Positions 51,720 to 62,279 of a stretch of DNA of 64,000 bases are shown here, one piece after another. Within the stretch, counting starts at the first letter, position 1, and every line of letters starts with the position of its first letter. Source of the stretch: Trachelipus rathkii (lineage: Eukaryota > Arthropoda > Malacostraca > Isopoda > Trachelipodidae); NCBI GenBank assembly GCA_015478945.1, contig JABUQX010078328.1, positions 67,501 to 131,500 of the forward strand, written 5' to 3'. A program made the position numbers and the translations under genes. The notes below the pieces were generated by a model, which worked only from the letters and a program-made list of their open reading frames with translations, had not been told where the DNA came from and searched no databases.

Positions 51720-52145
51720 GCCTTGAAGTTGAATCCGATGTGATCCAACTCTCTCTTCGAAGGGAATGCATCATATGGACAAGTTATCTTCGCTTTCAAA
51801 CTCTAATATCATCTGCCTGCTCTGACACTGATTCTGCGAAAGATACCCCAGAATTCTCCTTACATGGCTCATTTGCAAACAAGTTTAAAATTTAAACAAG
51901 CTTAAATTTCCATGTTCACACTTCCTCAACATACCTTTCCAATAAATGTTGCCGTTCTCTTATGAGGAAGTGTACTCACCTTGGCTGTTCCCTGTTCCCA
52001 ACATCTGTCTGGTCCTGACCTCTCTTTCTATATCTAGTCCCTGCTGCTTGTTAAACATCATTTCTTCTTTCTGTGTATGCCGTTGCGATTGAGTCTGGGT
52101 CGCTGAGTAGTTGGTTTATTTTGTTCTTGGGTTTGATGGCTTTTA

Positions 52146-52736
52146 TTGTTGCTCGTTGACTTACCGAGCGACCTTTGTCGAGGTGTCGCGCTCGTGGGGT
52201 GGAGTTGTGGCATGTCATGTGGTGATGGTCGGCGCCCGTCACGGCTGTTAGTTGCCGTTTTATTGAGCTTCGGAGTGTGTCCGGAGTCATTCCGGAAGAT
52301 CCACGGTGGATTTTTCAATAGTTCGTACTCTGATAGTTCTAAAAAGCGGGACGGTGTGGGTGCGTCTGCTGTCTTTACTGACAGAAACCTCTCCCATACC
52401 CTCCCTCATCATGCTTCAATTTTTACATCAGAATTAATGGCTATAATGATTGCCCTCACTCGAATTTTATTCCTTAAACAAGGCCACTCTTACATCATCT
52501 ATTCAGATTCGCACAGCACCCTCCAGGCGCTTAAAGCTCCCCTAGTTCTAAAAACGAGAATCGCAAGTGGCACTGGGCTCTGTACAGCAAATTCGTTCGG
52601 CGGCCTGCACTCTCGCACGAACAAATATGAACAAGTTAATTGTTACCCTCTCACAGTAGGGGTAACTGGTAACGAAAATCTCTGACAGAGAGGCCAGAAG
52701 GCCACCTCTTTCTGTCCGGCAGCTGTTCCTAGCTAC
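52146..52736 (+). pseudogene. RNase H of the non-LTR element, 5' part
   Basis: The domain reads YSDSSKKRDGVGASAVF (first catalytic Asp in the family's TDGSK position), FTSELMAIMIALTRIL (catalytic Glu in SEL), YIIYSDSHSTLQAL (catalytic Asp in SDS) and GVTGNENL near 52,660-52,683 (family PGHxGIxGNExAD). The frame from 52,146 to 52,685 has a long upstream section without homology. The hAT target site lies about 60 bases after GNENL, interrupting the C-terminal region. Confidence 0.85.
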
Positions 52737-52744
52737 CTTCCGGA
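52737..52744 (+). repeat. 8-bp target-site duplication, left copy
   Basis: CTTCCGGA directly precedes the hAT end CAGAGGTGGGCAT. The right copy at 55,157-55,164 is CTCCCGGA, matching at 7 of 8 positions. An 8-bp duplication is characteristic of hAT elements. Confidence 0.85.
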
Positions 52745-53066
52745 CAGAGGTGGGCATCGTTACTCAGAAAAGTAGTTCCGTTATCGTTACTTCGTTACTC
52801 GGAAAAAGTAGTTCCGTCATCGTTTTTCCGTTTTTTTGAAAGGAAAAGTAAAGAACTAAGTGCCGTTAATTTTAGCTTTTGAAGCTATGACATTTAATTT
52901 TACCGTGTAATCGATGAGGGTATATATTTATTGGTTTGGTGTGATCGATTTAATTTCAATCATTATCAACTCTGATGTATTTAAAGAACATACCACTCGC
53001 TGTTATAGACCCGCTAGCTACACTTAAGGCCTTACGTCCCTTTACATCCCATCGAACGATTGTAAT

Positions 53067-53257
53067 ATGTCAACCAGCCCACCTTGCCTGGCCATTACTA
53101 CGAAGTATCTCCTACTCTCAGTCAGCGTCTGGCCAAGAATTCCGATCCCGAGGCCTTTTCATACGCACCCAATAATATCGTCAGCGAAATATTTAAGCTC
53201 GCAGACGAACTTTCCGCACTGCTCAACATGTATCACAACTTCACACCAGGAGCTTAA
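53067..53257 (+). pseudogene. hAT transposase C-terminal dimerisation domain
   Basis: The plus strand encodes LAITTKYLLLSVS (53,088-53,126). After a frame change at about 53,150 it encodes EAFSYAPNNIVSEIFKLADE and then ALLNMYHNFTPGA, ending TAA at 53,255-53,257. hAT transposases end with a dimerisation region of the form LAxxYLxxPxSSxxSERxFSxAGNIVSxxRxxLxxxxxxALxFLxxN. EAFSYAPNNIVS and ALLNMYHNF align closely with it. The N-terminal zinc finger and DDE core are absent, as only about 320 bases separate it from the left end. Confidence 0.75.
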
Positions 53258-53259
53258 TC

Positions 53260-54360
53260 CTCACCACAAATCATAACCTTACTCTATCTACGTTTACCTT
53301 CAAACATTCTTCTTTAACACAACCTGACTCCCAAAGATCTCTCGTCCAATCTTCCTCAAACTCTTTCAGATTAATGTCCGCAGACAATACAAAACCAAAT
53401 CAGTCTGAGACGCATTTATAGGTTAGGCGCACCTCCACTCACCTCCATTCTATCATTCTTACCACCATTTCCTCACCCCCATCTCTAATTTCTTCATAAC
53501 CCCATCCATATGCAAATTTAATAACTAAGAAGACATAAGCATCATCCCTGCCTCAATTCCGCTGATTAATATTAAAGACAATCACTTCAACCATATATCT
53601 TATACACTCCATAGGAGCTTCCTTATTACATATCATTACCCCTGTTTGCAAATCAAAAAAAAAAAAAAAACTAAATACAATTTTAAATTCTTCTTCTCCC
53701 ATCATTTTCTCAATCATGTTTCTGTATGTTTCAATGTAAAGATTTGATCCAACACATCCTCTACCACCACGTCTAAACGTACCTTGTTCTTAACCAATCA
53801 AAGTCTTCAGCTCACTCGACGAATTCTTCCGACAAAAATACCTCCTACCATTAATATCTTTCCTACTACACCTTATAACTAATTCCCCCTAGTAATTAAT
53901 TACAAGATGACCCACCTTATCTCAACCTTATACCTTATATAAGGGTATATTACTGTTCGCTCCATCCTCGGACTAATCTCACCATCAAACGCTTTTGCTT
54001 AAGACAACTTCCAAACGGATTCGACGCTCCTCACACTTCTAATCACCATCGTCGGCGCTACGCCTTCTTGAGATTCATCTTCACGCCCTAATTCATCTAT
54101 AACTGTATGATTTACGATTCTCTTCAATTTTTATCAGCGTCTAAGCCGACTGAATTGTGGATTGTCCTCCTCACTTACTCAAATAACCTTCATCCTCTAG
54201 AAAATCCTATTCCTCTTTCTCCACCATCAAACCCTCACACATTCACTATCACATCTTTTCACTTTAACTTCTTCTTTAATGTATGCAGATTTTCGAATAG
54301 TGTTCTCCATCCACACTTCTAGTCACAATTCACTTGTCATCAGTTTACATAAAGCACTAT
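53260..54360 (+). other. C-rich, G-poor interior of the hAT element
   Basis: The plus strand is rich in C and poor in G (one G against about 20 C in 53,461-53,520), with words such as CCTCCACTCACCTCC and CACCACC. Open frames (54,107-54,322) are Pro/Ser/Leu-rich and unassigned. The bias mirrors, on the other strand, that of 17,100-18,980. Confidence 0.6.
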
Positions 54361-54364
54361 CACC

Positions 54365-54900
54365 TATAATTATGTCTTATATATATAATACTAGTAGTAC
54401 ATAGTATATATATATATATACTATAATATAAATATACATATATAGATATAATACTCTAGTTATATATATATATTATATAGTAATATATATAGTACTATAT
54501 ATATATACTATAATATATACTAAATGGCTATTTAATAAGTAGTTGACTCCAGGAGCGAAAAGCAATAATTAATGTATCGTGTCTATTGCCTTAATGATCT
54601 AAGCCTAACCTAATTTAGAGAGCGGGCTAACCTAATGGAATCTAACCTAACCTAATGCCAACGGCGGGCAAAAAAAAACAACCTAAATTAACCTAAGACC
54701 AAATTTTTAACGGAGTCAAACCACTTAATATAATGTCCATAGTATAAGAATGTATGATGTCAATAGCCTATAATTATTACAGAAACATGGAACATATAAT
54801 TTATATCATTGAATATACATAGTATATATATATGATATAGTAGTGTTTACTTCTTGTACTAATATTATATATATAATATAATATTGATAAGCAAAGTACT
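54365..54900. repeat. AT microsatellites and degenerate CCTAA repeats in hAT
   Basis: AT dinucleotide tracts occupy about 54,378-54,528 and 54,815-54,885. Between them, at 54,601-54,690, CCTAACCTAA words recur imperfectly, separated by spacers that include AGCGGG and GGCGGGC. These look like diverged telomere-type repeats or CCTAA-rich subterminal repeats. Confidence 0.65.
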
Positions 54901-55156
54901 CTTTGTACTTGAACCGGGTGGTCAATTGGCAATCAACATTCAAATTTCAAAGAAAGTCGAACAAACATGTACACGTACCTAACAAGAAGTAACGCGTGCA
55001 GGAAAAAAATAAACGGATAGTTATCTGGTGCATACATGAGGAAAAAGTAACGATGTCGTTAACGTGAGGCGCACGTTGTAACGACCGTTACTTGCAAAAA
55101 ACTTAGTTGTGCCGTTTTAGTAACGGTGAGTGAACGGGAGTCATGCCCACCCTCTG

Positions 55157-55164
55157 CTCCCGGA
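55157..55164 (+). repeat. 8-bp target-site duplication, right copy
   Basis: CTCCCGGA follows the right hAT end CCCACCCTCTG. It is the partner of CTTCCGGA at 52,737-52,744, with one mismatch. Host LINE sequence resumes after it. Confidence 0.85.
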
Positions 55165-55960
55165 TACGCCCATTCGTGACAAGTGTCATTTCCTAAATTC
55201 CTATCAAACTGATTATTATCCTGCTCTCCGACAGTCTTTCCGTTCTTTAACTGAACAGGAGTGGCTGGGGTCGACATGATCACGAGAGAACAAATACCTG
55301 AAATATAAATGAACGAACATTGGTGAGTGGTCTTCATCTCACCGGCGAAAGTGCTGCTTACATGGTGATACTTGCACGCCTCCGATTGACCAGACCTAAT
55401 ATCAAACTCCAGCCACACACTGGTCGCAGGATCCTTCTCCGCATCTGACATATTTGACGTTGATATAACCCTGCAATCTGTACAGCCATCACGTTTGTCA
55501 TTGATTGCTCCCAATTGAACCCCATTTCCGCACTGTTCATTTTCCTACATTTGTATTGGTCCTAGAACACCTTCTACAAAGGTCCTATCCCATAATGCTA
55601 TCTGAATCCTCCCACTTTAACAGTAACTCTATTTCTCTTATCTCCAAGAACGTTCAAAAGAGTCACAAACATTCAATTTTGTTATGTAATAATTTGGGAA
55701 AAAACGCTATTTTCATAATTCGATTGTGTAAGGGATATCTTTTCATTGTTGAAACTTTTTGTTATTTATTTGTTTGACGGGAGTCTATTTATAATGCCAT
55801 CCAAAATTTTCTTTTGACATGTAGAAATATACTATGAAGCGCCAGGCCCACCCCATCGGCAGGTTCTTTTGACTTGTGATTTATCACATGAAAATATTTT
55901 CAACCCCAGTGAGCAGTTGTTTCTTGTGGGGCGTGGGTGAGTCCTGAGCACTGATCTAAA
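55165..55960 (+). pseudogene. LINE RNase H C-terminus and 3' region
   Basis: The sequence after the hAT continues the LINE: TPIRDKCHFLNSYQ and LRQSFRSLTEQEW (about 55,166-55,253), ARLRLTR (about 55,376, family CRLRIGHT) and a last piece with FVLVLEHLLQRSYPIML (55,550-55,600, family TVEHxLLxCPxY). The frame 55,505-55,777 ends in hydrophobic sequence and a stop. The remaining 180 bases, with GAAGCGCCAGGCCCACC, are the probable 3' untranslated region. Confidence 0.65.
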
Positions 55961-55984
55961 ATGATAATAAGCTATATTTACATT

Positions 55985-56275
55985 ATATAATAACTATACT
56001 CCATATATTAGTAGTATATATAGTATATATATATATATATCCTTAATAATATGTATTATATATATAATAGTATATGTATACTATATTATTATATTATATT
56101 CATATATATATATGTATATTATTGATATCAATATCATCTATGTTCCTGTATTATGCATTTATATATATTATATTATATATATAATTATTTTATATATAGA
56201 TAATTATATATATATATATATTATATACATAGCTTAATAATATATATATAATATTAATATATATAGGTCATAACA
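55985..56275. repeat. (AT)n degenerate microsatellites
   Basis: AT and TATATAA runs with short interruptions. The next 220 bases (56,280-56,500) are unique mixed sequence with no gene seen, ending in a C10 tract at 56,501-56,510. Confidence 0.8.
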
Positions 56276-56764
56276 AGTGAAGTAGGGATCTAAATAAGTG
56301 GATATTCAAAGTTCGTTTTTGTATGCCTCTTCTATGGGATTCAAGCGTTCCTCTCTCAGCGTGCAAGATCTGAATGTCTCGTCTTCATAATCTCTACTGA
56401 GATCATCCCGTGATGCCGAAACGGCCTGAATTTAATGACCAGTTTTATGTGACCGTCTGGATTCCATCGAAACTTTTGTTTCAGCCAAGTTTAATATGCT
56501 CCCCCCCCCCGCTCAATCCTATGATATTAATTAAGATAAATAATAATAATAAATAAATAATAAAGTAAAATATTGCTAATAAAACCGTCATGATATGAGA
56601 ACAATGCAAGTAAGTGTAATAGTTTTAAAAAATGGAATGATTAAGAATATATTATATATGTCTATTAGGTACATATGTTAACCTTATATATGTATATATT
56701 GATATATATATACTAGTAGTATATATATAATAGAAATATATATATATATATATATATAAATAGT

Positions 56765-56903
56765 ATATGTAGCTATTCTCTCCTTGGGCGCTTGGCTTCG
56801 TCCTGCGACTTACTCGGACGTTAAATGTGTATACCTCCTCCCTGATTAGGGCTCTGCCCGTTGAGTGATGGTGTTTATGCTTTGTAAAAAAAAAAAAAAA
56901 AAA
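56765..56903 (+). mobile_element. SINE-like fragment with poly(A) tail
   Basis: A GC-richer 120-bp patch (with GCGCTTGGCTTCGTCCTG, ACTTACTCGGACG and AGGGCTCTGCCCGTTGAG) ends in an 18-base poly(A) at 56,886-56,903. The AGGGCTCTGCCC segment could form a hairpin. A short body plus A-tail in AT-repeat surroundings suggests a retroposed SINE end. No tRNA-type A or B box is visible, so the head is missing or different. Confidence 0.4.
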
Positions 56904-57254
56904 TATATATATATTATAATATAATACAGTATATATATATGATTAAGTATATATATATATAGTTCGAGCGGTCTATATAATATATATTATGTACTACTGT
57001 CACTTCAAGAAAGACATTTCCTTGATGCTTCCAATAATATCGATCTTGAGCTTTTGCGCGTGAGCATAACTTGCAGTTGTTCTTATTTTGTCTAACCACA
57101 TTTTACATGGTATATCCTTGAACGTTTCATTCTTAGGACACCAATTTTAATTGTTTAGTAAGATTCAGTATAGCTCCGCAGTCAAAAATTTCAGGTCCTT
57201 TAATGAATCCCTCCCCTTTTATATGAGCTTTGGAATTTTAGATCTATCAATTCA

Positions 57255-57545
57255 CTATTTTTCGTTTGCAAATATCGATTTGTCGATATGTTGCACATTT
57301 ATTTCACTATAGTTTCGTTTGCAATATCGATATATCCACATATCGATATGTCGCACTTTCAATTCATTATAGTTTTCATTACATATATTGATCTATGAAC
57401 ATGTCGATACGATAAATAGCAAGTTAGGTTTTTTAAGCTACTATGTTTTCTTTTGCACATATCGATTTATCGATAGGTTGAAAAACCGCATTTTCCTTTC
57501 AATTCGATTTTGTTTCGTCTGCAAATATTAATTTATAAATTTTTT
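57255..57545 (+). repeat. diverged tandem repeat with ATCGAT words
   Basis: Units beginning TTCGTTTGCAxATATCGAT and ending ATCGATATGTxGCACTTT recur near 57,261, 57,313, 57,371, 57,446 and 57,511, spaced 50-75 bp. They are diverged, and the last copies lose the palindromic ATCGAT. Confidence 0.65.
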
Positions 57546-57849
57546 TTGTCATATTGCACTTTCCGTTCTTTATATCAATAAATATCATTTTTAATTTCCT
57601 TAATAATAAATTCTGATAATTTGTCATGCAAAATTATAGAGAATTTCAGTTTCACCCAAAAAATGCAAAACAGTTACATATTCATCTTAGCATTTGTTGC
57701 AGGATAAAGAAATATTAATGATATATTCGCATCTACATCCGTGGATATCTGAAAATTTGACATCCGAAACATTGAAGATACTTATATTAATTCATTGCAG
57801 ACAATTGTACATTTTTAAACTCAGAGCATTTGTATTTATTTTACCGAAC

Positions 57850-58403
57850 TTTAAATAAATTAAATAAATAAATAAATAAATTAAATAAATAAATAAATAA
57901 ATAATATTAAAAAATAAATTAAAAGGTCTATTTACGTTTATTTTGATTTATTTGAGATGATTTACATATTTGATTATCATTAGCGATGTTTATAAAGTCG
58001 CCTTTAATCTTTGCAAAATTTATAATCCAAATAAAAAACTGTTTAATTAAATCATTCGCTGCTAAAGTTTTGCATCTCGTATATACATTTAAAAATAAAC
58101 GAAAACGTATTCGATTTGAAAATAGATCTTAAAATTTTTCTTAAATTTGTGAGACAAATAAAATACGTCTTAATTTGTCACTCATTGCCTAATCAAAATT
58201 TTACATAAATAAAATACGCTTTAATTAAATAGTCATTATTTGATTATAATCAAAATTTTATATATTATGACCTCATAAAGAAATAAACTTTAATATTCAA
58301 AATGAAACATTTCTTAGAATGTTGCTTTAATTTGTAAGATAAATAGAATACGTCTTAATTAACAATTTATAATCTTAATATTTGCTGAAAGTTTAATTAA
58401 ACA
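57850..58403 (+). repeat. dispersed AT-rich repeat, copy B
   Basis: It shares with 47,040-47,595 the ordered words AATAAATAAATAAA, ATCATTCGCTGCTAAAG, ATCTCGTATATA, GAAAATAGATCTTAAAATTTT, TTTGTAAGATAAATAGAATA and AATATTTGCTGAAAGT. The similarity stops exactly where the DNA transposon end CACTGGTCAAC begins, which suggests the repeat is the insertion target. Confidence 0.65.
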
Positions 58404-60450
58404 CACTGGTCAACAAAATTTTCTGAACTAGCAAGGGAGTGGGCGCTCTATATAGTATTTTTCATGCTGAATCTGAAAATGTATTCCATAATATTCAATG
58501 ACGTCACATTTTCAAGTTTTCACAGGTTACATTTATGCGCGTATATCTTACAATATAGGAGTACATACAAAGACCTCACTGTTAAGTATTGTTTTATTTG
58601 TGACAGTTTCATTCAATGTGTCTGATATACATAAGTAATAATCATCTCTGATATAGTTATACTTTTTGCTTCAGTGGATAATCTTGATAGGTTATTAATG
58701 TTACTAATTTGGCTAAAGAGCAAGTATATTGTAAATTAAGAATAAGTCTTCGAGGGCATCTTTCGAATTCGCCATTAGCTAGTACAGAATTCCTCAGTGT
58801 AACTTTAGATTCTTTAAATGTATATTTAAGCGCTTTACATAGTGTTTTCATTATGTAATTTTTTCTGTATACTATATACAAAAATTGTGTCTTTAGTGTA
58901 ATGAACTTCATCCAAGTAGTACAACAAATTATGGAAAGGCAATTAATATACTATATTACAATGCATTGCCTTCATTGACTGAAAAAGTTTTGATTTAAAA
59001 ACCAGACGGCTATTTTCAATTCACCCTACAATCAAGGAATGACACTGCTGGATACTGCTTATATCGCATTGCTTCAATCCGAAATGTAACTTCGAACGTC
59101 TTCATTAATGATCATAAAATAGAAATAAAGGATTCCGTAAAGTTATTAAAGATACAAAGAACATTTGCCTTTTGGAGGTTCTATGATTTGACAGGGCCAA
59201 CAGATCATTATGAATGATTGCCCCCTGAACTTTTCTTAACAAATGTTACTGTGTTTTTAACTTAAGAAAATACAAGCAATATTGTACACAATGTTCAGTC
59301 AAGCTGTGGGTACCAGTACTTCAATTTAGAAGACTTAACCCTCCAACATCAGCGATTTCTTGTCAAGAATTTCTGACCTCACGATGATGGCTCTCCTCAA
59401 ACAATCCTGATAAAAAAAAATCAATTCAAGGATTTAGGATAATAATATAAGAATAGGAATACTCGTTATCCTAAATATGACCTCATGGCACAATCAGAAC
59501 TCAGTGATTTGATTTCGTGAACTTGTATTGTCTAAACACCACAAACAGAATCTAATTCACGCTTGCAGGGGCGTATTTATTGACAAAAACACCGCTAAAA
59601 TCCTCCGTTTTAAGTATAGAAATAAAACCAAAATTTTAAATCGAATTACTTTAACTAAGGATTGTCTTACTATTTGTTCCTGCTCTGGTGTTAATAGACT
59701 GATGTATGAGTTGGGTATTAAATATGTTGATGATTGGTGCTTTATTATAAACATTCAAACCAAGTTTAAAGGCAGTGTTGTTGCAAATTTCAAATACGTT
59801 TTGCTCTATTCCGGTAGCTCTTGCTTTAGGAAATATGTCACTAGTTTTAAAAGTTATAAAGAACGAGAACATTTATTGAAAATCTGTGGTGGCCTGAACG
59901 TTATTATGCTTCTTCTCGGTCTCCAATGCGGCTTTACAAAATTCTGTTGATTATGTGTTTATGGGATAGCCGTGCTATTAATGGACATTCTTTAGATAAA
60001 GACTGACCAAAGTGAGATAATTTCACTCCAGGACAGCGAAATGTTAAAAATGTACCCCTTGTTGAGCCTTACCGAGTTATTTTACTCTTTTTGCATATAA
60101 AACTTAGAATTATGAAGAATGAAGAAGGATGTGGAGGGCTTTAAAAGTTTATTCAGATTTTCTCGAACTTTCGTGAAATTAAGTTGAAAAAGGGAATATT
60201 CATCGGGTCTCAGATCAGAATATTACTACTCGACTATAAATCTGATAGCAAATTAAATCAAAAGGAACTATCAACGTGGAAATTATTCAAAATTGTTGTT
60301 CAAAGGTTTATTGGCAACAAAAGAACTCGAAATTGTGATATGTTAATAGAAAAACTGTTAGAGAACTACTGAAATTTAAGCAGCAGAATGTCATGGAAAG
60401 TTAATTTTTTACAATCTCATCTTGACTTCTTCTTCCAAATTTGGGTGTTG
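58404..60450 (+). mobile_element. relic of an arthropod CACTGG-ended DNA transposon
   Basis: The left end reads CACTGGTCAACAAAATTTTC at 58,404, where a dispersed repeat is cut off. Downstream is a decayed protein of a family that is widespread in arthropod genomes and normally annotated only as uncharacterized. I did not find an inverted copy of CACTGGTCAAC before about 60,700, so the right end is unplaced or lost. The 58,480-59,520 part is AT-rich with coding-like plus-strand pieces near 58,990-59,200, for example GYCLYRIASIRNVTSNVFIN. Confidence 0.6.
59528..60440 (+). pseudogene. transposase-like protein, uncharacterized arthropod family
   Basis: The open frame 59,528-59,950 (140 codons) contains GVNRLMYELGIKYVDDW and LLKICGGLNVIMLLLGLQ with GFTKFC. 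These match family blocks of the form CNDxxGLMxxLGxxYxxxDWRLFID and ICGDLKVxxMLLGLQxGYTKxxCFLCxWDSRA. The WDSRA block follows just after the stop, in another frame (WDSRAINGHS, about 59,968-59,997). A second open part, 60,184-60,372, reads KKGIFIGSQIRILLLDYKSD and RFIGNKRTRNCDMLIEKLLE, and is followed by a FLQSHLDFFFQ segment at about 60,408-60,438. These match KEGIFVGPQIRxL, NFLGNxxAxNYxxLV and FLHSHLDFFPENLGAVSDEHGER. The family was recognised from memory of conserved blocks, and its catalytic mechanism is not established to my knowledge. Stops and at least four frame changes make it a pseudogene. Confidence 0.7.
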
Positions 60451-61375
60451 TGAGCAAAGAGCAAAGAGAACGATTCCATTACGATATATTACAAATACTA
60501 TTCTTTATCACTATCACATTACGTTATTTCCTATATACTTTTTAATATAAAGAAGTGTTTATAGTATGTATATATTATATCATTACTGTTATACTATATC
60601 AGTTGACACTTTTCAGGTAGGCTATCTTTTTCTCCTTGTTAATTATTTAGTATTGATGGGAATTTAAAGAGAAAAATTTGATTCTTTAATTCTTTAACCT
60701 AGTAGTATTCATTATTGAAAAAATCTTATCATAACGTGAAATCAATCGGGTGCAATGCGTGGTCTTTACTTTTTCTTAACACATTGCAAAGTGAAATATT
60801 ACAAATATAAAGAATTACCTTTAAGAATGATTTCAGCTTAATTTGTAAAATTATAAACTTTAATATTTCTTTAATTGCCTACTTTCTATGTATTATCACG
60901 GCTTTGAAGTGAACTGGCAAACCTAATTTATTTCTATCTCATGGCTTTTTGGTTAAAATAAGACACCTTCCTAAGTGGATTTAAAATACAAAATTTATAA
61001 TAAAATTCCTTTGGTGAAGATCCTTCCTAAATATCTCTCTCTTATTATCTAACTTCTGACTTACTTCTATTCTATCTATCATTATTATCTTACTCTATCT
61101 ACCTTTCACTACCTCACTCTTATCTATCTCTATCTATATACATCAACGCTAAGCATTGGTCCAATAAAATTCTATTCTAATACTACGTTATAAATAACCG
61201 TGCTATCTATAAACTACTATTTTCAAGATTTAACTATATATAATAGTAGTATATACAAAGATAATAAATTATGATAACTAGGCATAATTATATAATAGTT
61301 GAAACTACATTACATATTCATAATTTTATACACATTTCTTCTATACCTTATATTATATAAACTAAAACTTAGTAT
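60451..61375. other. AT-rich intergenic sequence
   Basis: No gene or structured repeat is evident. A loose TCTATCTA-type run lies at about 61,060-61,140. Confidence 0.5.
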
Positions 61376-61377
61376 CC

Positions 61378-61508
61378 ATATTATATATATATATAATATA
61401 TATATATGTATAATATATATACTAACTATATATATATATGTATATAATTTCGGTTCTATTTTAATTCAACTTACTAAATTATACATAATACTTTTAAACC
61501 AGATCTAT

Positions 61509-61547
<39 letters not shown>

Positions 61548-61630
61548 TATATATATATATATATATAATATTATAATATATATAATATATATACAGTAAT
61601 ATAATATTATAATATAATATATACGAAGTG
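61378..61630. repeat. (AT)n microsatellite cluster
   Basis: AT dinucleotide runs, longest at about 61,513-61,545. Open frames across it (61,299-61,568 and 61,494-61,691) are Ile/Tyr polymers and not genes. Sequence from 61,690 to 62,060 is unique with no feature seen. Confidence 0.9.
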
Positions 61631-62066
61631 GCACGAGTAGTTTTTTTTGCTGAGAGTTATTTTTTTTAATCTTTAGTTTATTTGGTTGCATTAGTTCTCT
61701 ATTCGTGTATCAACGTATAACTTAGTATTACATGCCGAAATTCTTAAGTAGTAATCAGAATCTAGGCTTCTTGCGCTTATTCTATGTGTTACGGGATCGC
61801 CTTCTTTTACTAAGCTGGCTATCGCGCTATAGTCACCATCACATAAGTCGTTAAACTTTTTTAAATTATCTTTTATTCATGCGGATTAAAAACTCAGTTT
61901 AATTTGGTTGATTGCACTGGTTTTATTAAATGTTCTTTAGCCTTTACTAACATGTATATTCAACCATCTGCTAACTTGCCTTTACGTGTAATAATATTTC
62001 CTACAATTCTACTTTATATAAATGCTTTGCTGACTTGCAACCTTTCAAAAACGCAATTTATTTTCA

Positions 62067-62147
62067 GAGAGAGAGAAGAGGAGAGAGAGAGAGGAGAGAG
62101 AGAGAGAGGAGAGAGAGAGAGAAGAGAGAGCATGAAGAGAGAGGAGA

Positions 62148-62207
<60 letters not shown>

Positions 62208-62221
62208 CAGAGAGAGAGAGA
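62067..62221 (+). repeat. (GA)n microsatellite
   Basis: About 155 bases of GAGAGA with occasional AGG or CATGA interruptions. The frames of 62,014-62,322 on both strands are Arg/Glu or Ser/Leu repeats from this tract. Confidence 0.95.
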
Positions 62222-62279
62222 AATTTCATGGTTACAATATCGCACCTCTTTATAAGACTATGTGTATACGACCTCTAAT

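Larger units (their letters stand above)
52745..55156 (+). mobile_element. hAT DNA transposon inserted in the LINE
   Basis: A 2,412-bp element is bounded by imperfect inverted ends: left CAGAGGTGGGCATCG and right, read from the other strand, CAGAGGGTGGGCATGA. These match the hAT consensus CAGxGGTGGGCA. Both ends have subterminal GTTACT/GTAACG words (for example GTTATCGTTACTTCGTTACT at 52,778-52,797, and GTAACG repeats near 55,049-55,130), typical of transposase-binding subterminal repeats. The 8-bp flanks match at 7 of 8. Inside are only the end of a transposase, a C-rich stretch, degenerate CCTAA words and AT microsatellites, so it cannot move itself. Confidence 0.9.
48363..55960 (+). mobile_element. 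non-LTR retrotransposon with RNase H, split by hAT
   Basis: A plus-strand element of the Jockey/I superfamily type is readable from about 48,363. It carries an ORF1-like Ser-rich region, an apurinic-type endonuclease, reverse transcriptase and RNase H. The order is that of I-clade and related LINEs, and the RNase H excludes simple RTE or CR1 types. The body resumes after the hAT insertion (52,745-55,156) and its coding remnants fade near 55,780. The 3' region to about 55,960 contains the word GAAGCGCCAGGCCCACC, of the kind found in such 3' ends. No poly(A) tail or target duplication was identified, so the ends are approximate. Frameshifts and stops make it inactive as written. Confidence 0.8.

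Noticed and set aside
55059..55514. 151-codon minus-strand frame
   Set aside because: It spans the hAT right end and target duplication and is antisense to the LINE RNase H remnant, so it cannot be an old gene.
60590..60620. Right inverted end of the CACTGG transposon (a CAGTTGACAC-like word)
   Set aside because: It does not match the reverse complement of CACTGGTCAAC well enough to call.
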